Assembly (NCBI GenBank): GCA_030058085.1
Contig: JASGTU010000222.1
Coordinates: forward strand, 1 to 57,595
Length of the DNA stretch: 57,595 bases
Reading direction: 5' to 3'
Origin: Chloroflexota bacterium
GTDB taxonomy: Bacteria > Chloroflexota > Anaerolineae > Caldilineales > Caldilineaceae
Both the position numbers and the translations under genes were made by a program. Positions 30,528 to 40,800 of this stretch are shown here, piece after piece; position 1 is the stretch's first letter; the number at the start of each line of letters is the position of its first letter. The notes beneath the pieces are model-generated. The model was not told the DNA's origin and did no database searches. It saw only the letters and a program-made list of their open reading frames with translations.

Positions 30528-31949
30528 TTATGCTCCGGCATTCGACAAACGCAACACCAGAACAGACTGCTCCGCATATCGCACAACCCCGTTTGCCACG
30601 CTGCCCAAGAAATGTGCCGGGCCGGCACGGCTGCCCACCACAACCAGGTCATACTCGCCGTCATGCGCAGTCTTGAGGATCGCTTCCGGCACACTGCCGC
30701 GCTGAATCAGCATCACGTCGCTGCCGATACCGTATTCCTCAAGCCGCGCTATCCAAGCTTTGACCAACTCCGACAAGCGCGTGCCCTGGGCTAGCACTGC
30801 CTCCAACGCCATTGCGCCGGACGCGCCGGCATCGTCACGCGCCGGCGACAGGTACGACGCTGCCGACGGCGGCACCACATGCAAGAGCCGCAATTCAGCG
30901 TCCATGGCGCGCGCAAACTGCGCCGCCGCATTGACCACCATCAAATCTAGCGAATCGTCCACCGCCACGCAAGCCAAAATGCGTCTGAACTTGGCGCGGT
31001 GCCCCTTATACATCAACACGCTCGACGGCGCATGCTGCACTAACCGTTGCGCCGTTGGACCGATCGCATTCGACGCCCCTGCGCCGCGGTCCTGAAACGC
31101 GCCTATGCATAGCAGGTCAATCCGGTTCCGCCCGGTCTCCTCCAACAACACCTCGTCCGTGAAGCCGACCAGCGGCACAACCTCCGGTCGCGGCGCCAGT
31201 TGTGCGATCTGCCGGCACGCCTCCTCCATTATCCGCCGGCTATGGCTCGCATCCTTCCGATCGCTCGCCACCACATAGACGGTGAGCAGCGCGCCCAGCA
31301 ATTGCGCCAAGTTGCCCGCCTTGCAGATCGCTTCCTGCGCCAGGGTCGACCCGTCGGTCGCTGTGGCGATGCGCAACTGCTGTCCGGCCCCAAGCGTACG
31401 CGATAACGCCGTGCCGGGCGCCTCATTCGCATTCGACTCCGGCAGGTTGCGCATGAGCAACACAGGCGCCGACACGCTGCGCACAACTCGCTCCGCCACA
31501 CTGCCCAATACAAGCCGGCCCAGACCGGCGCGACCATGGGTTGTCATCGCCACAAGCTCGACGCCTTGATCGGCCACAAAGTCGATGATGCGCTGTGCCG
31601 GCTCGCCAAACTGCACCTCGGCCGAAGCTGAATAACCGGCTTGTTGCAGCCGCTCCACCTCGCGCTGCAATTCCGCCGCTAGCTCGGCACGGTACTCCTC
31701 GCGTTCCTGCGTTGCCGAAGCGTATTCCGAGTCCACAGCCTGAGTATAAGCGTCGTACGAACCGGACAGCGGCATCGCGCCCATAAACACATCCTGCGGC
31801 GCCACATCGGTCGCAATGCTCGGCGGGTATGCCGCCCGGAAAAGTAAGATGTCTACGTCGTCGGGGTCAAAAAACGTGCGGACTACTTGGACAATCTGAC
31901 GGCTAAAAGACGAGCCGTCCAACGGAATGAGCACCTTGCGCTTGGTCAT
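30528..31949 (-). CDS. Triple universal stress protein
   Basis: A 473-residue protein made of three consecutive universal-stress (Usp) folds, where one or two is the norm. Domain 1 (about 1-150) starts KVLIPLDGSS and ends ATP-site-like with GSVAERVVRSVSAPVLLMR. Domain 2 (about 170-305) starts LRIATATDGS and ends IGPTAQRLVQHAPSSVLMYK. Domain 3 (about 312-473) starts RRILACVAVDDS and ends GSVANGVVRYAEQSVLVLR. Domains 1 and 3 keep the GS-V-VVR nucleotide-binding pattern; domain 2 is diverged. It is co-directional with the CBS gene, suggesting a joint nucleotide-sensing or stress role. Confidence 0.9.
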   Translation of the reverse strand: MTKRKVLIPLDGSSFSRQIVQVVRTFFDPDDVDILLFRAAYPPSIATDVAPQDVFMGAMPLSGSYDAYTQAVDSEYASATQEREEYRAELAAELQREVERLQQAGYSASAEVQFGEPAQRIIDFVADQGVELVAMTTHGRAGLGRLVLGSVAERVVRSVSAPVLLMRNLPESNANEAPGTALSRTLGAGQQLRIATATDGSTLAQEAICKAGNLAQLLGALLTVYVVASDRKDASHSRRIMEEACRQIAQLAPRPEVVPLVGFTDEVLLEETGRNRIDLLCIGAFQDRGAGASNAIGPTAQRLVQHAPSSVLMYKGHRAKFRRILACVAVDDSLDLMVVNAAAQFARAMDAELRLLHVVPPSAASYLSPARDDAGASGAMALEAVLAQGTRLSELVKAWIARLEEYGIGSDVMLIQRGSVPEAILKTAHDGEYDLVVVGSRAGPAHFLGSVANGVVRYAEQSVLVLRLSNAGA

Positions 31950-31983
31950 GTCGCCGCATCCTCCCTCCGTTCATTCGTGCGCA

Positions 31984-32069
31984 GCCTGCATCGTTGCAGG
32001 CGCCCTTGCACTGGGCGATGGCCGCTGCGCCGGCCACAGGGGCGGTCGCCTGTTACAGACGCCGCCCCT
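31984..32069 (-). terminator. Two hairpins after the DHOD-like gene
   Basis: In the 152-nt gap below the DHOD-like gene lie an 8-bp stem (AGGGGCGG 32038-32045 with CCGCCCCT 32062-32069, plus an inner CTG/CAG) and a 7-bp stem (GCCTGCA 31984-31990 with TGCAGGC 31995-32001). Neither is followed by a U-tract on the minus strand, so intrinsic termination is uncertain. Confidence 0.45.
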
Positions 32070-32101
32070 ACTCTTGTCAGCGCGACATTTCAGAAGCGGG
32101 C

Positions 32102-33118
32102 CTACCTCAAGTCGGCGCCAGTCGGGTCCTGGCGCCACGAGCCGAGCACCTTCATGTAGTTCGCCCGCTCGAAAGCTGCAGGCTCCGCCACATTGCGCTG
32201 GCTCATACTGCCCCGCATCTGCTGAATCGACTCATACTCGTGTTCTTCCATCCACCGCTTCAGGTCTTCCACAATCGCACCGATTCGGTCTGGGCCGTTG
32301 CGCAGCAGTCCAGATGCCATCATCGTGACATTTGCGCCTGCCATCATCCCCTTCAGCACGTCCTCATGCGTATGAACGCCGCTCGTGATCGCAATGTCTA
32401 CTGCAACTCGGCCGTAAAGCACCGCTGTCCACAGAAGCGGCAAGCGCAACTCATGCGAATTGCTCAGCATCAGGTTCGGCGTCACAGCCAGTTCTTCCAG
32501 ATCGATATCGGGCTGATAGAAGCGGTTGAAGATCACTAGTGCGTCCGCCCCAGCCTGCTTCAAACGCATCGCCATGTTGGCAAATGAACTGAAATAGGGA
32601 CCGACTTTGACGGCCAAAGGAATCGTCACAGACTTCTTCACGTCGTGCACTACGTCCAGATACATCTGCTCTATCTCGGCGCTGTCCATGAAGGGATCAG
32701 TCGGGATATAGTAGATGTTCAGTTCCAATCCGTCAGCCCCAGCATCCTCCATATGGCGCGCGTACTCGATCCAGCCGCCCGTCGAGATGCCGTTCAGGCT
32801 GCCGATCACAGGGATGTCGACCGCTTCCTTGGCGCTGCGCAGCAGGTCCAGATACTCATGCGGACCTACATTGTATGACTCCATATGCGGGAAGTAGCTG
32901 ACCGCCTCGGCATAGCTCTCGGTGCCGTAAGTCAGGTAGTGGTCAAGCATCAAGCTTTCGCTGGCGATCTGTTCCTCGAACAGCGAGTACATCACGATAG
33001 CCGATGCGCCCGCATCTTCCAATTGTCGTATCTTGCCAAGGTTGTCGGACATGGGCGAAGCAGACGGCACAATCGGGTGTTTTAGCGTCAGGCCCATATA
33101 GTTCGTGGTCAGGTCCAT
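32102..33118 (-). CDS. Dihydroorotate dehydrogenase-like flavoprotein
   Basis: A 338-residue TIM-barrel FMN protein of the DHOD superfamily. It carries [16 protein letters not shown] at the N-terminus, the VIGSLNG strand, [18 protein letters not shown] and [11 protein letters not shown], with [20 protein letters not shown] toward the phosphate-binding end. It is a diverged paralogue rather than PyrD: the typical Cys/Ser active-site motif is not evident. It lies downstream of nifJ in the same direction, separated by a strong hairpin. Such DHOD-like genes next to pyruvate:ferredoxin oxidoreductase are recurrent in bacteria, but their reaction is unknown to me. GGAGA precedes the ATG at 33118. 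Confidence 0.85.
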   Translation of the reverse strand: MDLTTNYMGLTLKHPIVPSASPMSDNLGKIRQLEDAGASAIVMYSLFEEQIASESLMLDHYLTYGTESYAEAVSYFPHMESYNVGPHEYLDLLRSAKEAVDIPVIGSLNGISTGGWIEYARHMEDAGADGLELNIYYIPTDPFMDSAEIEQMYLDVVHDVKKSVTIPLAVKVGPYFSSFANMAMRLKQAGADALVIFNRFYQPDIDLEELAVTPNLMLSNSHELRLPLLWTAVLYGRVAVDIAITSGVHTHEDVLKGMMAGANVTMMASGLLRNGPDRIGAIVEDLKRWMEEHEYESIQQMRGSMSQRNVAEPAAFERANYMKVLGSWRQDPTGADLR

Positions 33119-33176
33119 CAGTCAATCTCCGTGGTCTGTTCTATTGGTCGATCCGGCATAGCGCCGTCAGGCCTAT

Positions 33177-33214
33177 GCGCCGTATGGAGGCGGATTGACG
33201 CGTCCATACGGCGC
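33177..33214 (-). other. Intercistronic hairpin between nifJ and the DHOD-like gene
   Basis: Perfect 12-bp stem: GCGCCGTATGGA (33177-33188) with TCCATACGGCGC (33203-33214), 14-nt loop, beginning 17 nt after the nifJ stop. A competing 6-bp stem (GCATAG 33156-33161 with CTATGC 33173-33178) shares bases with it. No U-tract. It probably protects the nifJ message end or lowers downstream expression. Confidence 0.75.
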
Positions 33215-33231
33215 AATCTCAGCACTTCCGT

Positions 33232-36200
33232 TTATGCCGTTTCCGCCGTACGCTGCTTCGCGAAGTCCTCATAGCGCTGCCACCGATCATAGATCGCTTC
33301 CTGCGCTTGCTTGAGCAAGATCTCCGCCTGTTCCGGATTGGACTGCGCCAACATGCGGTAGCGCGTCTCGTTGTACGCATAGTCGCGGAACGCACCCTTC
33401 GGCGCCTTTGAGTCCAGTTGGAACGGGTTCTTGCCCTGCTCCTTCAGCCGCGGGTCATAGCGGAACAGCGGCCAGTACCCGGTTTCGGTGGCAAGACGCT
33501 GCTGATCCATGCCCTTCGCCATGTTGATGCCGTGGGCAATGCAGTGGCTGTAAGCGATAATGAGCGACGGCCCGTCGTACGACTCGGCCTCTAGGAAGGC
33601 CTGCACCGTCTGGCGGTCGCTGGCCCCCATCGCCACCTGCGCTACGTAGACATTGCCATAGGTCATTGCCATCATGGCCAGGTCCTTCTTGCCCGTCGGC
33701 TTGCCGCCTGCGGCAAACTTCGCCACCGCGCCCATCGGCGTCGCCTTGGACGACTGCCCGCCCGTATTGGAATAGACCTCCGTGTCCAGCACCAGCACAT
33801 TAACATTTCGCCCGGACGCCAAGACGTGATCCAGACCGCCATAACCGATGTCGTATGCCCAGCCGTCGCCGCCGACAATCCAGACCGACTTCTTCACGAG
33901 CTTGTCGGCTAGGCTGTACAAATCGCGCACCTCCGGCGCATCGTCATTCTGAATCGTGCGCTTTAGCTGCTCGACGAGCGCACGCTGCGCCTCGATGCCC
34001 TCCGGCTCGGATTGATCCGTTGACAGCAGATCGTCTGCCAGCTTATGGCCGATTACATCACGCAGACGCACCACCAGTTCGCGCACATACTCGCCTTGCT
34101 TATCCAACGTCAGCCGCATGCCCATCCCGAACTCAGCGTTGTCCTCAAACAGCGAGTTGCTCCAGGCAGGACCGCGCCCCTCTGCGTTCTTCGACCACGG
34201 CGTCGTCGGCAGGTTGCCGCCGTAAATGCTCGAGCAGCCCGTGGCATTGGCGATCAACGCCCGGTCCCCGAACAACTGGCTCATCAACTTCAGGTACGGC
34301 GTTTCACCGCAGCCGGCGCATGCGCCGGAGAACTCGAACAGCGGCTCCAGCAGCTGGATGTTTTTGACGTTGTTGTACTTCACCGAATCGACATGCGGCT
34401 GTTCCGGCAGCTTGTCGAAGAAAGTCCAGTGCTTGCGCCCCTCTTCCAGTACCGGGTGGATGGGGTGCATATTGATGGCCTTGCGGCCTGCCACACTCTT
34501 ATCCTTCGCCGGGCAAACCTCGACGCAGAGCGTGCAGCCCGTGCAGTCTTCCATCGACACCTGCAGCGTGTACTTCTTGTCCGGGTATTCGCGCCAGCGC
34601 GCATCCGCCGTCTTGAAGCCTTCAGGCGCGCCGGCTAGCTCAGCTTCCGACACCACCTTGCTGCGGATCACGGCGTGCGGGCAGACGAGTACGCACTTGC
34701 CGCACTGAATGCAGATGTCCGGCTCCCAAATCGGAACCTCTAGAGCGACGTTGCGCTTTTCCCACTGTGTCGTAGCGCTGGGGAAGGTTCCGTCCACCGG
34801 CATGGCGCTGACCGGCAACAAGTCGCCGTCGCCCGCCATGATCATGGCCGTCACGTTCTTGACGAACTCAGGCGCTTCGTCCGGCACAACAGCCGGCATC
34901 TCAATCGTGCCCGTCGCCTGCGCCGGAACCTCTAGCTTGTACATGTGCGCTACGGCCGCATCGACTGCAGCGAAGTTTTGGCGGACCACAATCTCGCCGC
35001 GCTTGCCGTAGGTCTTCTCGATGGCCTTCTTGATCTCGGCAATCGCCTCTTCCTGCGGAAGCACGCCGCTGATCGCGAAGAAGCAGGTCTGCATGATCGT
35101 GTTAATGCGAATGCCCAGCCCCAAATCGCCGGCTACGCTATACGCATCGATGGTATAGACCTTGAGCTTCTTGCGAATGATCTCCTCTTGCACCGGCCGC
35201 GGCAGGTGATTCCACACCTCATCCGCCGGATACGGTGCGTTGATCAACAGGGTTGCGCCTTCCGCCGCCGGCTCCAGCACATCGTAGGTCTGGAAGAAGC
35301 CGAACTGGTGCACCGCCACAAAATTAGCCCGCCGGATCAGATACGTGCTCTTGATCGGCCGCGGGCCAAAGCGCAAGTGCGATATTGTGCGTGCGCCCGA
35401 CTTCTTCGAGTCGTACACGAAGTAGCCCTGGGCATAGTTGTTCGTCTCTTCACCGATGATCTTAATCGAGTTCTTGTTCGCCCCGACTGTACCATCCGAA
35501 CCGAGACCCCAGAACACGGCTCGCACGACGTCATCCGGTTCAATGTCAAAATGGGGATCGTAATCGAGGCTCGTGTGGCTGACGTCGTCGATAATGCCGA
35601 TCGTAAAGTGGTTCTTCGGGCTGTCCTTCGCCAACTCGTCGAAGATCCCCTTCACCATCGCCGGCGTAAATTCCTTGGACGACAGGCCGTAACGGCCCCC
35701 AACGACCCGCGGGAAGGCGGCAAACTTCGACTCGCCCAGCGCCATTGATTCGGACAAAGCGGTCACTACGTCCACATACAGCGGTTCGCCCGCGCTGCCC
35801 GGTTCCTTGGTGCGGTCAAGTACGGCGATCTTCTTGGCGGTCGCAGGAAGCGCCTGTAGCAGGTGTTCGCGTGAGAAGGGACGATAGAGCCGAACCTTGA
35901 TCACGCCGACCTTCTCGCCTCTTTCCGTCAGGTAGTCGACCGTTTCATGCACCGTCTCGCCGCCGGAGCCCATCAACACGATCACGCGTTCGGCATCCGG
36001 CGCGCCGACGTAGTCGAACAGGCGATACTGCCGGCCCACGATGCCTGCAAACCTGTCCATCATCTCCTGGACAATGCCCGGTACAGCATCGTAGTACGGA
36101 TTCACCGTCTCGCGGCCTTGGAAGTAGACATCCGGGTTCTGCGCCGTACCGCGGATCACAGGGCTATCAGGCGTCAGCCCCCGAGCCCGATGGGCGCGCA

Positions 36201-36798
36201 CCAGATCGTCGTCAATCATGGCGCGGTAATCTTCGTCGGCCAGCCGTTCGACTTTGCTCACCTCGCTCGACGTGCGGAAGCCGTCAAACGCATGCAAGAA
36301 GGGAACGCGCGACTTCAGCGTGCTCGCCTGGGAGATCAGCGCCAGGTCCATCACCTCTTGCACCGAACCGGAGAACAGAACCGCCCAGCCAGTCCCGCGC
36401 GCAGCCATCACATCGCTGTGATCGCCGAAAATCGACAACGCCTGCGCCGCAATAGACCGCGCCGCAATATGAAATACCGTGCTGGTCAATTCTCCCGCAA
36501 TCTTGTACAGATTCGGGATCATCAACAACAAGCCTTGGCTAGCCGTGAAGGTCGTCGTCATGGCGCCGGTCTGCAACGCGCCGTGCACCGCACCCGCGGC
36601 CCCGCCCTCAGACTGCATCTCAACCACCTGCGGCACTGTACCCCAGAGGTTTTTCTCGCCGTGGGCGGCCCAAAAATCCGCTAGTTCGCCCATACCCGAC
36701 GATGGCGTAATCGGATAGATGGCCACTACCTCACTCGTCTTATAGGCCGAGTAGGCAGCCGCTTCGTTGCCTTCTATCGTTACCTTCTCACGAACCAT
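33232..36798 (-). CDS. nifJ: Pyruvate:ferredoxin (flavodoxin) oxidoreductase
   Basis: Single-chain PFOR of 1188 residues, normal family size; it converts pyruvate and CoA to acetyl-CoA, CO2 and reduced ferredoxin. Recognisable parts are the N-terminal domain (EGNEAAAYSAYKTSEVVAIYPITPSS), the gamma-like domain, two 4Fe-4S motifs (CIQCGKCVLVCPHAV near 690 and CTGCTLCVEVCPAKD near 750), the proximal-cluster CAGCGETPYLKL, and the thiamine-diphosphate region (TGCSSIYGG, then GGDGWAYDIGYGGLDH). AGGAGAG sits before the ATG at 36798. It is upstream of the DHOD-like gene and downstream of a CBS-ACT gene. Its presence implies anaerobic or low-oxygen ferredoxin metabolism. Confidence 0.97.
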   Translation of the reverse strand: MVREKVTIEGNEAAAYSAYKTSEVVAIYPITPSSGMGELADFWAAHGEKNLWGTVPQVVEMQSEGGAAGAVHGALQTGAMTTTFTASQGLLLMIPNLYKIAGELTSTVFHIAARSIAAQALSIFGDHSDVMAARGTGWAVLFSGSVQEVMDLALISQASTLKSRVPFLHAFDGFRTSSEVSKVERLADEDYRAMIDDDLVRAHRARGLTPDSPVIRGTAQNPDVYFQGRETVNPYYDAVPGIVQEMMDRFAGIVGRQYRLFDYVGAPDAERVIVLMGSGGETVHETVDYLTERGEKVGVIKVRLYRPFSREHLLQALPATAKKIAVLDRTKEPGSAGEPLYVDVVTALSESMALGESKFAAFPRVVGGRYGLSSKEFTPAMVKGIFDELAKDSPKNHFTIGIIDDVSHTSLDYDPHFDIEPDDVVRAVFWGLGSDGTVGANKNSIKIIGEETNNYAQGYFVYDSKKSGARTISHLRFGPRPIKSTYLIRRANFVAVHQFGFFQTYDVLEPAAEGATLLINAPYPADEVWNHLPRPVQEEIIRKKLKVYTIDAYSVAGDLGLGIRINTIMQTCFFAISGVLPQEEAIAEIKKAIEKTYGKRGEIVVRQNFAAVDAAVAHMYKLEVPAQATGTIEMPAVVPDEAPEFVKNVTAMIMAGDGDLLPVSAMPVDGTFPSATTQWEKRNVALEVPIWEPDICIQCGKCVLVCPHAVIRSKVVSEAELAGAPEGFKTADARWREYPDKKYTLQVSMEDCTGCTLCVEVCPAKDKSVAGRKAINMHPIHPVLEEGRKHWTFFDKLPEQPHVDSVKYNNVKNIQLLEPLFEFSGACAGCGETPYLKLMSQLFGDRALIANATGCSSIYGGNLPTTPWSKNAEGRGPAWSNSLFEDNAEFGMGMRLTLDKQGEYVRELVVRLRDVIGHKLADDLLSTDQSEPEGIEAQRALVEQLKRTIQNDDAPEVRDLYSLADKLVKKSVWIVGGDGWAYDIGYGGLDHVLASGRNVNVLVLDTEVYSNTGGQSSKATPMGAVAKFAAGGKPTGKKDLAMMAMTYGNVYVAQVAMGASDRQTVQAFLEAESYDGPSLIIAYSHCIAHGINMAKGMDQQRLATETGYWPLFRYDPRLKEQGKNPFQLDSKAPKGAFRDYAYNETRYRMLAQSNPEQAEILLKQAQEAIYDRWQRYEDFAKQRTAETA

Positions 36799-36874
36799 TG
36801 TCTCTCTCTCCTAACATTGCGAATGAACTCAGAGCCTGCCTGCCGACATGACGCAGACATCCCTTAGGTCGAGT

Positions 36875-36902
36875 TACACTTCACGCACTACACTTCACGC
36901 AC
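36875..36902. repeat. Perfect 14-bp tandem duplication at a stop codon
   Basis: TACACTTCACGCAC occurs twice with no gap (36875-36888 and 36889-36902). The inner copy contains the last codons of the CBS-ACT gene, and its stop (36888-36890) spans the junction, so the second copy is untranslated. It looks like a recent slippage duplication. Confidence 0.8.
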
Positions 36903-37538
36903 GTCGAGGACATGATCGTCCATTCCCTCCAACGTGTCTACTAACTGCTGCATACTCACGTCAGCCACCTTGATTAAGAGGCTGGCGTGCCCTGTTTCGT
37001 CTGTGGCAAACGTGCCCACGCTTAGAATATTACCGCCCAGGTCAGCGATGGCCTTTGCCAAGCGCGCCAGCGTACCCTTGCCAGCCGGCACGGATAACAT
37101 CAATCGCACCCCTGGCTGGCCGCTGCCCAGCATCTCCACAAAAGCCTTAAAAATATCCGTCTCAGTGATTACGCCCACAACGCGGCGGTCCTGATCGACC
37201 ACCGGCAGACCGCCGATCGTGTGCTCGACCATTAGCCTCGCCGCCTCTTCCACCGGCTGATCCGGCGACACCGTCACGACGTTCTTCTTCGTCATCAACT
37301 GCTCAACAGTCAATTTCGACAACAGGTAGTTCATCTCCCAGACGCTTAGCGACGTCGCAGGAGACGGTGATGCATGCAACAAGTCCCGTTCAGACACCAT
37401 ACCCAACAACTTGCCTGCCCGGTCCACAATCGGCAACCGGCGAAAATGACGCTCCTGCATAAGCTTCAGCGCTTCTTGAAAGGGCGTCTCAGGGGTGACT
37501 GTAATGGCAGGTGCGGTCATGCGGTTACGTACGAACAT
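36888..37538 (-). CDS. CBS-pair protein with C-terminal ACT domain
   Basis: Regulatory protein of 216 residues from the ATG at 37538, chosen because AGGAGTCAGGT directly precedes it; the frame is open to 37625 with no ribosome site there. Two CBS repeats ([20 protein letters not shown] on, and [19 protein letters not shown] on) form a nucleotide-binding module. An ACT-like domain follows ([21 protein letters not shown], about 145-216), typically an amino-acid sensor. This resembles AcuB-like proteins. It lies upstream of nifJ on the same strand (89-nt gap) and may tune central carbon metabolism by energy and amino-acid signals. Function inferred from domains only. Confidence 0.88.
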   Translation of the reverse strand: MFVRNRMTAPAITVTPETPFQEALKLMQERHFRRLPIVDRAGKLLGMVSERDLLHASPSPATSLSVWEMNYLLSKLTVEQLMTKKNVVTVSPDQPVEEAARLMVEHTIGGLPVVDQDRRVVGVITETDIFKAFVEMLGSGQPGVRLMLSVPAGKGTLARLAKAIADLGGNILSVGTFATDETGHASLLIKVADVSMQQLVDTLEGMDDHVLDVREV

Positions 37539-37850
37539 ACCTGACTCCTCCTCTCCACCACAAGCCATCATGAAGCCGCCACGCACTCCGATGGGCGCGG
37601 TCAGAAACACTATAGAACATATCACAAAGTGACGCCTCCGGCTATGGGCGAGAATCGGGACTAGTCAGGGGGGGAGTTTTCTTCCTGGTCAGTTGACCAG
37701 TACTTGCACCGTAATTGCGCCATTGCCGGTAGTGGCGCGTGCTGTCGCTTGCGTCTTGAGTCAGCAACCCCACGATACCAGGGCTGACAGCATAACGCCG
37801 TCAGCCCTGGAGTACTGTCGTTATCGCTTAACGCGCTGTTTCTGCCTTGC
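37539..37850. other. 312-bp intergenic region between the CBS-ACT and PA14 genes
   Basis: No gene is visible. It holds a 16-bp inverted repeat, CTGGTCA-gt-TGACCAG (37685-37700), placed like an operator, and an 11-bp hairpin (listed separately). No convincing -35/-10 pair was found for the CBS-ACT gene; TATAGT near 37612-37607 (minus) is the best -10. Confidence 0.6.
37778..37810 (-). terminator. Hairpin after the PA14 lipoprotein gene
   Basis: Perfect 11-bp stem, CCAGGGCTGAC (37778-37788) with GTCAGCCCTGG (37800-37810), 11-nt loop, 40 nt after the stop of the minus-strand PA14 gene. No U-tract, so possibly factor-assisted termination. Confidence 0.55.
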
Positions 37851-40800
37851 CTATTCGGTCGGTTCCCCGCCTTTGCCGCCCGCTTCCTCGCCGCCCATTT
37901 CCTCACCGCCGACTTCCTCCAGCGGCGGAGGCGTCACGGTCATAGTAGGCGTAGACGTAACCGTAGCCGTCGGCGGCACAGGCGTGTTTGTGGGTGGTAC
38001 AGGCGTGTCCGTCGGCGGGACCGGTGTATCCGTCGGCGGGACCGGTGTGTCCGTCGGCGGGACCGGTGTGTCCGTCGGCGGCACAGGCGTGTCTGTGGGC
38101 GGGATTGGGGTATCCGTCGGCGGCACAGGCGTGTCTGTGGGCGGCACAGGCGTGTCCGTCGGCGGTGCAGCCTCGTCAACCGGCGCTTCCGGTGTATCTG
38201 TCGGCAGCTCAGATTCCTCAGTCGGCGCCTCTGGTGTGTCCGTCGGCAACTCAGGTTCCTCAGTCGGCGGGACAGGCGTGTCCGTTGGCGGTTCAACCTC
38301 CTCCGTCTCCGTAGGCGTAGTGGTCGGCTCTTCCGTCGGGACCTCTGTCGCCGTCGGTTCAGGCGTATCCGTCGGCAGCGCCGTGGGTTCGATTGTCGGC
38401 GTTTCACCTAGGTCAGCGCCGGAACCCGGCTCGTCCGCACTCGCCGCGCCGTCGCCCGCGTGTTGGAAGATCGCGCTTGCCTGTACGCCGAAGTCGTCGG
38501 TCGCCACGATCACCAGCACGGGCCCTTGCGCGATCGGATCGCCGTTGGGCCAGGCCCCAGGCATGTTGAATCTTACGCCATATTCGCCCTGGTCATCCGT
38601 CGTCATCGTAGCGTACCGCTCCGCTCCGTCTGCCGGGCTGCCGCCGGAATCGAACGAAGCCAGGTAGACCGTCACCGTCCGGTTAGCGGGGAACCCGCCG
38701 CCGGATACGCGCACACTCGTTCCCTCTGCGCCAGAACTCGGATTGACCGCGGCAGAGGGGCTTTGCGCAGGCGTCGTCGGCGTGGCCGTTGGCGGCAGTG
38801 TACCGGTCGGCGGCGGCGCCGGCGTGTAGCGGAACGTGGCGCTGATCTGCACGCTGAAGTCGCGGGTCGCCGCCAGCGCCACCAGGCGGTCCTCAGTAAT
38901 TGGCGAGCCGTCCGGCCAGGTTGCGGGCGCCCGGAAAGCCATGCTGTAGTTGCCGTTGCGGTCCGTCACGGTCGTGGCATAGACATACTCGCCCTCGCCG
39001 CCGATCTGGCGGTCGAGCGCGCCCAGGTACAGATTGACCGTCGTCATCGCCGGGAAGCCGCCGCCGCTCACCGTCATGTTCGTGCCGGGGTCGGCCTGAC
39101 CGGGGCGAATATCGATAGAAGGCGTGTACGCCTCCACGAAGTAATCGAATGTCGCGCTCGCTCGAGTACCCATGTCGGCCGTAGCCACGACGACCATTAA
39201 CTTGCCCGTCTCGATCTTGCGCCCGTCCGGCCATGTCTCAGGCATGCTGAACGCCATGCTGTAATTGCCATTGGCGTCCGTGCGGCCTGCTGCATAGACA
39301 TGCGGCGCAGAGGCGTCGAGCGCGCTGGCGCTCACCAGGCCCGCCAGATGGACAAAGACGTTGCGATTAGCCGCGAAGCCGCCGCCGCTCACTGTCACCT
39401 GCGTGCCTGGGCCGCCCGAAGACGGCACGACCTGGGCGTACGGGTCGGGAGCCTGCGTCGGAGACGGCGCGCGATATTCAAAGACCGCGCTCGCCTCTAT
39501 GTCGAAGGAAGCTGTCGCCACCAACAGAACCAACCGCCCCGGTTCCAACGGGGTTCCGTCCTGCCAGCGCTCCGGCACGGTGAAGGTCATGGAATAGCCG
39601 CCTGTGCGGTCCGTCACCGTCGTTGCATACACATGGGCTGCATCCGCTTCTGCCGATGCGACGCGCGCCAGCCCGCCTAGATAGAGGTTCACGCGTGTAT
39701 TAGCCGGGAAGCCGCCGCCGCTCACCGTCGCCTGTGTACCCGCCGCGCCGGAAGACGGCACGACGTCTGCATAGGGATTAGGCGGCGCAACCGGCGTGCG
39801 CGTCGGCGTCGACGTGGGTGTCGACGTTGCCGTAGCCGTCATTGTCGGCGTCGGCGTATGGTCGATCTTCTCCCACCACACCTGGATGCGTGCGCCGCCG
39901 TTGCGCTCGTAATACTCAACCTTCAGTCTCTCGCGCCCATCTAGCCAGACATCTGCCGTATAGGTGACGTCGCCCCGGCTGTCGTGCCATTCGTTTATGA
40001 TGCGGTTGTCATTCACATAGACCCGCACCCCGTCATCGGCGCGTGCGTAGAAGCGATACATGCCACGCGAGAAGTCGTAGCGTCGCGTCCACCTCGCCGA
40101 GAAATCGTCATTCGGAATCCGCCAGTCCGGCGACCCGGAACCCCAGTTGAAGTCGATGTGTCGATCGTTGCGCACGACGGTCGGACTGCCTTCCAGATGG
40201 CGGTTCGACCAATACTCGCCCTTCCAGTCCGGGAAGTGGTCCGGCTCCGGCGTACTGACTCGCTCCCACCAGAACTTGGCGACCGCATAGTCGGTGCGCT
40301 CGTAATACTCCACCCGCAAAGTGCGCGTTCCATGCCCAAGATATACGTCGCGCGTGACTTCGCGAGCGCTGCCGTCGCGCCACTCGTCGATGATCAACTG
40401 ATCGTCGACAAAGACGCGCATGCCGTCATCCATGACTGCGTGGAAGCGGTACGTGCCGGAATCGAAGTGCTGCTGGCGCATCCAACGCACCGAGAATAGA
40501 TCAACAGGGATGCCCGGCGCGGGCGAACCTCGCCCCCAATCAAAGTCGATGGCCGTATCGTTGCGCACCATTGCCGGCAGACCGGTTAGGTTCGGATTGG
40601 TGTAGTACTCACCGCGCCAATCCGGATACCCGCCGCTCATTTCCCACCAGACGGCGATGCTTGCGTACTGGCTGGCCTCGTAATACTCGACGCGTATCTG
40701 GTGCGCGCCGCTGCTCAGGCCAATCGCCGTCGAATGCGTTTGGCCGCTGGAAGGCCGCCACTGGTCGATGATCAGCGCGCCATCCACCCATACGCGCACG

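Noticed and set aside
37971-38170. Regular short repeats considered as a CRISPR array
   Set aside because: Units are 21 bp, head-to-tail without spacers, and in frame within a coding region; they encode a Pro/Thr tail.
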